From the NCBI GenBank assembly GCA_937875975.1, contig CALEEU010000214.1, positions 1 to 11,346 of the forward strand: a DNA stretch of 11,346 bases, given 5' to 3'. Position 1 is the first letter of the stretch. Each line of letters begins with the position of its first letter. This stretch comes from an uncultured Opitutia bacterium (GTDB taxonomy: Bacteria > Verrucomicrobiota > Verrucomicrobiia > Opitutales > UBA953). Below are positions 1-5,323 of this stretch, one piece after another. The position numbers were made by a program, and so were the translations under genes. The notes under the pieces are model-generated. The model was not told the DNA's origin, ran no database searches, and worked only from the letters and a program-made list of their open reading frames with translations.

Positions 1-53
1 GTGGCGCGCACGCGGAGGTCGCCGAGGTATTCGCAGGAGATTTTTACGCTCAT
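1..53 (-). CDS. OsmC-family protein, N-terminal fragment (partial)
   Basis: Only the first 17 codons are inside the window; the rest lies beyond the left edge. The reading is MSVKISCEYLGDLRVRA, starting at an ATG at 53-51. The 'EYLGDLR' opening resembles the first beta strand of OsmC/Ohr-like proteins from Bacteroidota and Verrucomicrobiota, a family of thiol-dependent peroxide reductases. That match is from memory and covers few residues. No Shine-Dalgarno motif precedes the ATG. A small hairpin (GTGGC/GCCAC, 64-76) sits about 10 bases upstream of it. The gene lies downstream of the ferredoxin in the same direction, but an intrinsic terminator separates them, so it probably has its own promoter. 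Confidence 0.5.
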   Translation of the reverse strand, partial: MSVKISCEYLGDLRVRA

Positions 54-87
54 GGGCGGAAGTGTGGCGAAGCCACGACATCACCCA

Positions 88-116
88 AACAAAAAGCCCC
101 GGTGGTCCGGGGCTTT
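88..116 (-). terminator. Intrinsic terminator after the ferredoxin gene
   Basis: Reading the minus strand, AAAGCCCCGG pairs perfectly with CCGGGGCTTT (10 bp) around a four-base loop, ACCA. A T-rich tail, TTTTTGTTT, follows. The plus-strand direction has only three Ts after the stem, so this acts mainly on minus-strand transcripts. It begins about 20 bases after the ferredoxin stop codon. Confidence 0.88.
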
Positions 117-135
117 CGGGGTATCGCTGAAGCGA

Positions 136-369
136 TTATTCGCCGTCCTTACCGATGGCGTCGACCGGGCAGCCTTCGAGGGCTTCCATGCACTTGTCGA
201 TGCCTTCCTGGTCCGTCGGCTGGGCGAAGACGTAGGAGTAGCCACCATCATCCTGGCGGACGAAGGATTTCGGGGCAGTCTCGCGGCAGAGGTCGCAGTC
301 GATGCACTGAGAATCCACGTAGAATTTACCGGGGGCGCTTTCGGGACGCTTGTCGTTCTTGTCGGCCAT
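136..369 (-). CDS. Single-cluster [4Fe-4S] ferredoxin, 77 aa
   Basis: This is a small acidic cytoplasmic electron carrier. Cluster ligands are visible as Cys22, Cys25 and Cys28 (CIDCDLC) plus Cys67 in the CP motif (GCPVDAIG near the C terminus). A fifth cysteine, Cys60, is not part of the standard four. The pattern of CxxCxxC, then a long spacer, then CP is typical of one-cluster ferredoxins rather than the two-cluster clostridial type. Its redox partner is not shown here. The ATG is at 369-367. No Shine-Dalgarno is present, and the promoter placement (see 378-407) suggests a leaderless or almost leaderless message. The gene appears to be a one-gene transcript bounded by that promoter and the terminator at 88-116. 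Confidence 0.92.
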   Translation of the reverse strand: MADKNDKRPESAPGKFYVDSQCIDCDLCRETAPKSFVRQDDGGYSYVFAQPTDQEGIDKCMEALEGCPVDAIGKDGE

Positions 370-377
370 AGGGTGTG

Positions 378-407
378 ATTAATTGGAAGACGGCGGGCGT
401 CTGTCAA
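378..407 (-). promoter_or_regulatory. Sigma70-type promoter of the ferredoxin gene
   Basis: On the minus strand a perfect TTGACA -35 box (407-402) is followed by an 18-base spacer and ATTAAT (383-378) as a -10 box matching TATAAT in four of six positions. Initiation about seven bases downstream would fall near 370-372, directly at the ATG (369). The -35 box begins ten bases after the stop codon of the upstream gene. The call is by inspection only. Confidence 0.55.
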
Positions 408-416
408 GAATCCGCG

Positions 417-863
417 TCAGTTCGCGGGTAGCATGACAATCAGCCGATGGCGAAACCCGTCGCGGCCGGCCAGGTAGGCGGCCGAAAGGCGGTCCGCGGT
501 GGCGAAGGTGACTTCGATCGTGCCAGCGGGCGTCAAGTTCGGGCGGAGACCTGGGCTGACCTGCCGATCAAAAGCGGTGAGCGGGCGGACCGTGACCGAG
601 GCGACCGGCAGCTCATGCTCCTGCAGGATGACGAAGCGGATGCGGCCGCGGGTAGCGGCATCGACGCCGTCCCAGCAGAAGAGCTGTTCCATGGCGATCG
701 CATCATGCGTCTCGTAGGCCTGACGGAGATCATCGGCTAGGGCGCGAAGACTCCGCGCATTCCACCAGCCCCAGACGGCAACTAGCGCCGCGCCAAGCAA
801 AAGCCCGACCAACGCCGCAGAGAGGCGACGAAGCCAGGGATGACGGAGGAAGAGTTGCAGCAC
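417..863 (-). CDS. Membrane-anchored protein of unknown function, about 148 aa
   Basis: I do not recognise the family. From the GTG at 863-861 the protein has a basic N terminus (FLRHPWLRR), one strongly hydrophobic segment at about residues 13-33 (ending VAVWGWW), then a soluble domain of about 110 residues. That domain begins with a helix-like stretch (ARSLRALADDLRQAYETHDA), which faintly recalls NTF2/SnoaL-like folds, but I would not assign one. A single-pass membrane protein with a periplasmic or extracytoplasmic domain is the simplest reading. The start is uncertain: GTG at 908-906 would add 15 residues and overlap the 5' end of divergent purM, and no candidate start has a Shine-Dalgarno. 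The frame stays open to 1100, but that upstream part is antisense to purM and reads like a shadow. Confidence 0.62.
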   Translation of the reverse strand: MLQLFLRHPWLRRLSAALVGLLLGAALVAVWGWWNARSLRALADDLRQAYETHDAIAMEQLFCWDGVDAATRGRIRFVILQEHELPVASVTVRPLTAFDRQVSPGLRPNLTPAGTIEVTFATADRLSAAYLAGRDGFRHRLIVMLPAN

Positions 864-877
864 GAGGGAGAAGGGCG

Positions 878-907
878 TTGACCGAATAGCAGGGTCGGAG
901 ATATGCA
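878..907 (+). promoter_or_regulatory. Possible purM promoter
   Basis: TTGACC (878-883) and TATGCA (902-907) are separated by 18 bases. The -35 matches five of six consensus bases and the -10 only three of six. If real, transcription would start near 913-915, which favours the second in-frame ATG (918) of purM over the first (903). Weak support. Confidence 0.3.
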
Positions 908-2126
908 CGCAAGAGCCATGGCGCACGAAAGCAAGCCCTCCTCGGATTCCGGCCGTTATGCGGCCCGGGGCGTGTCCGCCTCCAAGAGCGAAGTGCACGC
1001 CGCTGTCGACCGCCTTGACCCCGGCCTCTTTCCGCAGGCCTTCTGCAAGATCGTCGCCGACAATCTGACCGGCGATGCCACCAAGTGCGTCGTCACGCAT
1101 TCGGACGGCTCCGGCACCAAGGCCTTACTTGCTTATCTCTGGTGGAAGGAGACCGGCGATGCCTCCGTCTTCCGCGGCATCGCGCAAGATAGTATCGTCA
1201 TGAACATCGACGACCTCCTGTGCGTCGGCGTGACCAAGGGCGTCATCCTCTCCTCGACCATCAACCGCAACGCCAAGGCCATCCCGGGCGCGATCCTCGC
1301 GGAGCTCATCAACGGCACCGAAGACGTGCTCGCTATGCTCCGCGAACAGGGCTTCGGCATCACTTCCGGCGGCGGCGAGACGGCCGACGTCGGCGACCTC
1401 ACCCCCACGCTCACGGTCGATTCCACCGCGACCGCGATCCTCTCCCGGGATGAAGTCGTGGACGCCGCGCACGTCGTCCCGGGCCTCGTCATCGTCGGCA
1501 TCGCCTCCCATGGCCGTGCGAAATATGAGACGGCCGAGAACAGCGGCATCGGCTCGAACGGCCTGACCAGCGCCCGCCACGAGCTCCTTTCGAAGTACTA
1601 CGCGGAGAAGTATCCCGAAACCTACGACAAGGCCACCCCGGCTGAGCTGGCCTACTGCGGGCCCCACCGCCTGACGGACACGCTCCCTGGCTCGGCCCTG
1701 ACCGTCGGCCAGGCCCTCCTTTCGCCCACCCGGACCTACGCCCCGTATGCCTTGCGCCTGCTCCAGGCCCTCGGCAACCAGCGCGTCAAAGGCCTCGTCC
1801 ACTGCTCCGGCGGAGGCCAGACCAAGTGCCGCCGGTTCGGCTCCAAGGTCCATTTCATCAAGGATAACCTCTTCCCGACGCCCCCCATTTTCGCCGAAAT
1901 CGCCCGGGTAAGTGGGACGGACGCCAAGGAAATGCACCAGGTTTATAACATGGGTCACCGCCTGGAGGTGTTCGTAGAACCTAAGGACGCCGAAGTCGCG
2001 CTGCGACTCGCCGCCGAACTCGGCCTCGGCGCCCAGGTGATCGGCCGGACCGAAGCTTCGACCCGCCCAGACGGGGCCAATCATGTGACCGTGATCAAAG
2101 ACGGGCAGGCCCTCGCCTATGCCTGA
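903..2126 (+). CDS. purM: Phosphoribosylformylglycinamidine cyclo-ligase (AIR synthetase), long form
   Basis: PurM catalyses the fifth step of purine synthesis: ATP-dependent ring closure of FGAM to aminoimidazole ribonucleotide, in the cytoplasm. Counting from the ATG at 903 (407 aa), the family signatures are YAARGVSA (19-26), HSDGSGTK (66-73), MNIDDLLCVG (100-109), GGGETADVGD (156-165), a SNGLTSAR segment, LSPTRTYAP, and VYNMGHR towards the C terminus. The SGI/GSNGLTSARH insert and overall length match the long PurM seen in Bacteroidota and relatives rather than the 345-residue E. coli type. An in-frame ATG at 918 gives 402 aa and fits the possible promoter better. GGAG at 897-900 is too close to the first ATG and far from the second. 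No other pur genes are adjacent. The product is confident; the exact start is not. Confidence 0.95.
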   Translation: MHARAMAHESKPSSDSGRYAARGVSASKSEVHAAVDRLDPGLFPQAFCKIVADNLTGDATKCVVTHSDGSGTKALLAYLWWKETGDASVFRGIAQDSIVMNIDDLLCVGVTKGVILSSTINRNAKAIPGAILAELINGTEDVLAMLREQGFGITSGGGETADVGDLTPTLTVDSTATAILSRDEVVDAAHVVPGLVIVGIASHGRAKYETAENSGIGSNGLTSARHELLSKYYAEKYPETYDKATPAELAYCGPHRLTDTLPGSALTVGQALLSPTRTYAPYALRLLQALGNQRVKGLVHCSGGGQTKCRRFGSKVHFIKDNLFPTPPIFAEIARVSGTDAKEMHQVYNMGHRLEVFVEPKDAEVALRLAAELGLGAQVIGRTEASTRPDGANHVTVIKDGQALAYA

Positions 2127-2137
2127 GGGGTCTCAGG
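2122..2137. other. Hairpin over the purM stop codon
   Basis: CCTGAG (2122-2127) pairs with CTCAGG (2132-2137) around a GGGT loop, and the stem contains the purM TGA stop (2124-2126). It lies between convergent purM and tRNA-Pro. No T tract follows on either strand, so it is not a convincing intrinsic terminator. It could protect a 3' end or be chance. Confidence 0.3.
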
Positions 2138-2159
2138 GCTCGCATCTTAAAGTGTCGGG

Positions 2160-2235
2160 TGGTCGGGCAGACAGGACTTGAACCTGCAACACCCTGCTCC
2201 CAAAGCAGGGACTCTACCAATTGAGATACTGCCCG
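2160..2235 (-). tRNA. tRNA-Pro, anticodon UGG, CCA encoded
   Basis: The minus strand folds into a full cloverleaf of 76 bases. The acceptor stem is CGGGCAG/CTGCCCG, followed by discriminator A73 and an encoded CCA (2162-2160). The anticodon stem is CCTGC/GCAGG around loop TTTGGGA, giving anticodon TGG. The T arm is GCAGG-TTCAAGT-CCTGT. C1-G72, A73, G35 and G36 are the known bacterial proline identity elements and all are present. One oddity is that positions 10 and 25 are both T, leaving a three-pair D stem (C11-G24, T12-A23, C13-G22). Levitt pair A15-T48, T8-A14 and G18/G19 with T55/C56 are intact, so it should be functional. Confidence 0.96.
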
Positions 2236-2249
2236 GTACCCGAGGGAAC

Positions 2250-2279
2250 AGTCTGATTTTGTGTTGCCGTCCGTGTCAA
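2250..2279 (-). promoter_or_regulatory. Probable promoter of tRNA-Pro
   Basis: On the minus strand a perfect TTGACA (2279-2274) is followed by an 18-base spacer and CAGACT (2255-2250), which matches the -10 consensus in only three positions. Start would be near 2243, about eight bases before the mature tRNA 5' end at 2235, a usual arrangement. The interval 2236-2323 must also hold the plus-strand lysM promoter, for which I see no good match. Confidence 0.45.
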
Positions 2280-2323
2280 ACTGCTAATCTCCAAGTGTTC
2301 CAACCCGCAAAACACCTCCATAC

Positions 2324-2827
2324 ATGGAAAACGACAATATCTCCCCCTCCTCTTCCGAATCCAAGCTCCCGCTAATCGTGGGTATCCTCGGTTTCGCTCT
2401 CGGCGCTGCCGGCCTCGTGCTCGGCATCAAGGCCAAGGGCGCCGCTCAGGCCGCCAGCGATGAAGCCGCTGGCGCCAAGGCCAGCGTCGCCGAACTCGGC
2501 GCCGTCCTCGCCGGCAAGGCCAACACCGCCGACGTCCAGGCCGTCCGTGCCGACCTCGACCGGGCTCTCGGCGACATCGCCCTCAACGACAAGGCCACCC
2601 AGGAAGCGATCACCGCTCTCCAGAAAGTCGCCTCTACTCCGAAGACCTCCACAGGTGCTGGTAAGACTGCGACCCCTCCCGGACCCGGCGAGTACGTCGT
2701 CGCCAAGGGCGACAACCTCAGCTCCATCGCCAGGAAGGCAGGTCTCTCGCTCAAGGCGATCCAGGACCTCAACCCGGGCGTTGATTCCAACAGGCTGCGC
2801 ATCGGTCAGGTCCTGAAGACCAAGTAA
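2324..2827 (+). CDS. Membrane-anchored LysM-domain protein, 167 aa
   Basis: This is probably an envelope protein that holds peptidoglycan. Order of parts: a short polar N terminus; a Gly/Ala/Leu-rich transmembrane segment at about 15-35; an Ala-rich heptad-like region at 40-103 likely to form a coiled coil; a Thr/Pro/Gly linker at 104-122; and one LysM domain at 123-166. The LysM signature is visible as YVVAKGDNLSSIARKAG, then IQDLNPG and LRIGQVL. No catalytic domain is attached, so an enzymatic role is not supported. The segment has no cleavage site I would trust; it reads as an N-in signal anchor with LysM outside. ATG at 2324 is preceded by CACCTCC, not a Shine-Dalgarno. The stop is eight bases before the Nudix gene. 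The terminator at 2921-2955 may end most lysM transcripts. Confidence 0.88.
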   Translation: MENDNISPSSSESKLPLIVGILGFALGAAGLVLGIKAKGAAQAASDEAAGAKASVAELGAVLAGKANTADVQAVRADLDRALGDIALNDKATQEAITALQKVASTPKTSTGAGKTATPPGPGEYVVAKGDNLSSIARKAGLSLKAIQDLNPGVDSNRLRIGQVLKTK

Positions 2828-2835
2828 GACCACGC

Positions 2836-3393
2836 ATGTCGGCGCCCTCTCGCTGGTCCGTCCAGCACGAAGAGCTCCACGCCGACTGCAGGGTTTTCCG
2901 GGTTTACAAGGAACACTGTGATCACCCTCTCGATAAACGAGAGGGTGATTTTTTTGTGCTCCGTTCCGGCGACTGGGTGCTCGCGCTCCCGATCACCGAA
3001 GACGGCCGGCTCGTGATGGTCCGCCAATATCGCTTCGGCACGCGGGATCTTTCCACCGAGGCGCCGGGCGGCATCATCGAACAAGGGGAGGATCCCTTGC
3101 TGGCCGCCGTGCGCGAGACCGAGGAGGAAACCGGCTTCGCCGGCGGCCGGGCCGCGCAGCTCGGCACCTGCGCTCCAAACCCCGCGATTCAGGCCAATCG
3201 GTGCCATTTCGTCCTCCTGGACGGCGTCCGCCCGACGGGCCTCCGCGCCCCGGACGAACACGAAGAAATCCAAGTGCTGGCCGTCCGCCCCCGGGCTGCG
3301 CTCGAGCAAGCACTCACCAACCCGGCGCAGCATTCGCTCGCCCTGCTCGCGCTCTATCGTCTACGAGACGTGCGACCCGATCTCTTTTCATGA
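2836..3393 (+). CDS. Nudix hydrolase, ADP-ribose pyrophosphatase-like, 185 aa
   Basis: The complete Nudix box G-x5-E-x7-RE-x2-EE-x-G lies at residues 79-101: Gly79, Glu85, Arg93-Glu94, Glu97-Glu98 and Gly100, the Mg2+ and pyrophosphate site. The N-terminal strands (CRVFRVYKE, then GDFFVLRSGDWVLALPIT) and VRQYRFGTRD resemble the ADP-ribose/NDP-sugar branch (NudF-like), which cleaves ADP-ribose to AMP and ribose-5-phosphate. The exact substrate cannot be read from sequence. Length is normal for that branch. The gene starts eight bases after lysM and ends in a 4-bp ATGA overlap with pfkB, so translation is probably coupled. A strong terminator hairpin lies inside codons 29-40. An in-frame GTG at 2956, just after it, could start a shorter product, but that would drop conserved-looking N-terminal strands. 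Confidence 0.92.
   Translation: MSAPSRWSVQHEELHADCRVFRVYKEHCDHPLDKREGDFFVLRSGDWVLALPITEDGRLVMVRQYRFGTRDLSTEAPGGIIEQGEDPLLAAVRETEEETGFAGGRAAQLGTCAPNPAIQANRCHFVLLDGVRPTGLRAPDEHEEIQVLAVRPRAALEQALTNPAQHSLALLALYRLRDVRPDLFS
2921..2955 (+). terminator. Intrinsic terminator inside the Nudix coding region
   Basis: ATCACCCTCTCG (2921-2932) pairs perfectly over 12 bp with CGAGAGGGTGAT (2938-2949) around loop ATAAA, and a run of seven Ts spans 2949-2955. The T run is on the plus-strand exit side only, so it acts on plus-strand transcripts. It is 93 bases beyond the lysM stop codon, the right place for a lysM terminator, yet it encodes DHPLDKREGDFF of the Nudix protein. It may be an attenuator for nudix-pfkB that is opened by ribosomes translating the Nudix start region. 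Confidence 0.82.
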
Positions 3394-4334
3394 CCACTCC
3401 TACCCGCATCAAGAACAAAGGCCGCGCGGCCGATCCCGTCCTCGTCGTCGGCTCCGTGGCTTACGACAGCATCGTCACGCCACACGACAAGGGGGAACGC
3501 ATCCTCGGCGGCAGCGCCTCCTACGCGTGCCTCGCCGCCAGCTACTTCGCGCCGCCGCGGATCGTCGGCGTCGTGGGCCACGACTTCCGCGACCGCGACC
3601 GCAACAAACTCGCCAAGCGCGGCATCGACCTCGACGGCCTGCTCACTGATTCGTCCGGCCGCACGTTCTTCTGGCGCGGCCGCTACCACGAAAATTACAA
3701 CCGTCGTGACACCGAGGACCTCCAGCTCAACGTCTTCGAACACTTCAAGCCCAAGCTGCCCGACGCGCACCGCGCCTCGCCGTTCGTGATGCTTGGCAAT
3801 ATCCGGCCCGACTTGCAGCTCGAAGTCCTCAACCAGCTCACCGCGCCACGCTACGTGCTCGCCGACACCATCGACATCTGGATCGAAACGCAGCGGGAGA
3901 AGCTCGGTGAAGTCATGCGCCGCGCCGACCTGCTCGTGGTCAACGATACCGAATCCGCCAAGCTCACCGGCGAAGCCAACGTGATCGTCGCCGGCCAGGC
4001 CCTCCGTAAGCACGGCTGCAAGACCGTCATCATCAAGAAGGGCGAACACGGGGCGGTCCTTTTCCACGAGGAGGGCCTCTTCATGCTACCCGCCTACCCC
4101 GTGACCGAGCTCCGCGACCCCACCGGGGCCGGCGATAGCTTCGCCGGGGCCCTCCTGGGCTACCTGGCCTCGGCTGGGGCGACCGACTTCGCGACCCTTA
4201 AGCAGGCCATGGTCTACGGCACCGCCGTCGCCAGCCTGACCGTCGAGGCCTTCTCGACCGACCGCCTGGCCAAAGCCGGCTGCCGGGAGATCCGGGCCCG
4301 CCGCAAGGAGCTCCTGAAGCTGATTAAGGCCTAA
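3390..4334 (+). CDS. PfkB-family (ribokinase-like) sugar or nucleoside kinase, 314 aa
   Basis: This is an ATP-dependent kinase of the ribokinase fold, cytoplasmic, with unknown substrate. Visible motifs: N-terminal VVGSVAYDSIVTP (19-31), the substrate-side GG (40-41, GGSASYACLAAS), NDTE (185-188) matching the NxxE magnesium motif, and DPTGAGDSFAGA (243-254) carrying the anion hole and catalytic base Asp249. Length is typical. I place the start at the ATG overlapping the Nudix stop (ATGA at 3390-3393); the frame is open upstream to 3201, but that part is antisense-like filler and not conserved in the family. Coupling with a Nudix hydrolase would fit salvage of ribose- or ADP-ribose-derived sugars, which is inference. 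Its TAA stop overlaps the stop of the convergent small membrane gene. Confidence 0.92.
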   Translation: MTTPTRIKNKGRAADPVLVVGSVAYDSIVTPHDKGERILGGSASYACLAASYFAPPRIVGVVGHDFRDRDRNKLAKRGIDLDGLLTDSSGRTFFWRGRYHENYNRRDTEDLQLNVFEHFKPKLPDAHRASPFVMLGNIRPDLQLEVLNQLTAPRYVLADTIDIWIETQREKLGEVMRRADLLVVNDTESAKLTGEANVIVAGQALRKHGCKTVIIKKGEHGAVLFHEEGLFMLPAYPVTELRDPTGAGDSFAGALLGYLASAGATDFATLKQAMVYGTAVASLTVEAFSTDRLAKAGCREIRARRKELLKLIKA

Positions 4335-4534
4335 CCGCGCCGGCGGACCAGGAACCGCCAGAGCACAAAGAGGAGGATGCCCGAGAAGACCAGGTCGCCG
4401 ACCACCAAAGGCCAGACCCTCGGGAGCTTTTGGGCGAAAAGGGCGTAGAGCAGGAAGCCGGCCTGCAGGATGATGACCACCGCCAGGAGGGGGACGAAGC
4501 GGCGGAGTTTTGCGAGGGGATCGGGGTCGCTCAT
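4331..4534 (-). CDS. Small two-helix membrane protein, 67 aa, unknown function
   Basis: I do not recognise the family. Two hydrophobic segments are clear: about residues 13-33 (FVPLLAVVIILQAGFLLYAL) and 42-61 (PLVVGDLVFSGILLFVLWRF). They are followed by a basic tail, RRRG. By the positive-inside rule, with basic residues before helix 1 (KLRR) and after helix 2 (RRR), both ends would be cytoplasmic. The start ATG overlaps the coaX stop as ATGA (4534-4531), so it is almost certainly the last gene of the minus-strand operon. Its TAG stop (4333-4331) interlocks with the pfkB TAA (4332-4334). That no spacer separates it from either neighbour supports it as a real gene. Confidence 0.75.
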   Translation of the reverse strand: MSDPDPLAKLRRFVPLLAVVIILQAGFLLYALFAQKLPRVWPLVVGDLVFSGILLFVLWRFLVRRRG

Positions 4535-5283
4535 GCGAAATGACGTCGGTGGGCTTCGGCCAGGCCGAGCAAGGTCAGGTGCGGTTCGTGCGTCACGCGT
4601 GCCTGCCAGGAAGCTGGCAAGTAGACCGCGGCGCCGCCGGTGACGATCACCTTAGGCATCGGGGAGCCTTGACGGACGAGTTCGGCGCACACGCCGTCGA
4701 GCAAGGCTCCGATCATCCCCGCGAACCCAAGGGCACAGCCGGCCCGCATCGCATCGACGGTCGACTTACCGATGGCGGGACCGCCGAGGAGTGCAGCCGG
4801 GTCGAGCGCGGGCAGGAGCGCCGTGCGCTCATGGAGATACTGCGTCATGACGCCGAGGCCGGGAGCGATGATGCCGCCGGCGTAACCGCGGTCGGTGAGG
4901 ATATCGACCGTGGTGGCCGTACCCATGCCGATGATCACCGCCGGGGCGCCGGCGACGAGTTGGGCGCCCACGCAATCAGCGAGGCGATCCTGGCCAACCT
5001 CGGCTGGCTTCGGATAATCGAAACCAAGGCCTTGCACGTTGTCGTGGCGAAGATGATAGAACGGCCGACCGCTGCTCAGGAGCGCGGGTGAAATCGTGGC
5101 GGTCACCTTCGGGACGACGCTCGCGAGGGCGATGCCCTGCGTGGGATGGGCGGCGAGGAGGGCGTTCAGCGCTGCAGTCTCAAGGGACGCGGTGGGCAGC
5201 TCGCCATGCGCGCGAAGCCGGCGTCCCTCGACGACTCCCCAGTGCGCGTGCGTGTTGCCGACATCGAGGCAGAAGATGGACAC
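4531..5283 (-). CDS. coaX: Type III pantothenate kinase, about 250 aa
   Basis: CoaX phosphorylates pantothenate with ATP, the first step of coenzyme A synthesis. It belongs to the ASKHA fold and is not feedback-inhibited by CoA as type I enzymes are. Numbering from the GTG at 5283, the P-loop-like DVGNT is at 7-11, the catalytic-Asp segment GQDRLADC at 97-104 (Asp99), IGMGTATTVD at 118-127, the substrate-side GGIIAPG at 136-142, and VTGGAA at 214-219. Length is typical. The frame is open from a TTG at 5319, but the extra residues (LRPLPASVFP) are not family-like. No start has a Shine-Dalgarno. It follows birA by 40 bases and overlaps the next gene by four. BirA-CoaX adjacency or fusion is known in some proteobacteria such as Neisseria. 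Confidence 0.93.
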   Translation of the reverse strand: MSIFCLDVGNTHAHWGVVEGRRLRAHGELPTASLETAALNALLAAHPTQGIALASVVPKVTATISPALLSSGRPFYHLRHDNVQGLGFDYPKPAEVGQDRLADCVGAQLVAGAPAVIIGMGTATTVDILTDRGYAGGIIAPGLGVMTQYLHERTALLPALDPAALLGGPAIGKSTVDAMRAGCALGFAGMIGALLDGVCAELVRQGSPMPKVIVTGGAAVYLPASWQARVTHEPHLTLLGLAEAHRRHFA

Positions 5284-5323
5284 GGGGAAGACGCTAGCCG
5301 GAAGGGGTCGCAGGCGCAAGCGC

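Noticed and set aside
1..378. Plus-strand frame across the left edge
   Set aside because: It covers the ferredoxin gene and the terminator in the wrong strand and has no recognisable protein pattern.
1125..2084. Minus-strand open frame (319 codons) opposite purM
   Set aside because: It lies wholly inside purM, and the Gly/Ala/Asp/Glu-rich product resembles no family.
3201..3389. N-terminal extension of the PfkB kinase
   Set aside because: This part is Pro/Arg-rich, overlaps the Nudix gene in another frame and is not part of the kinase family; the ATGA start at 3390 fits better.
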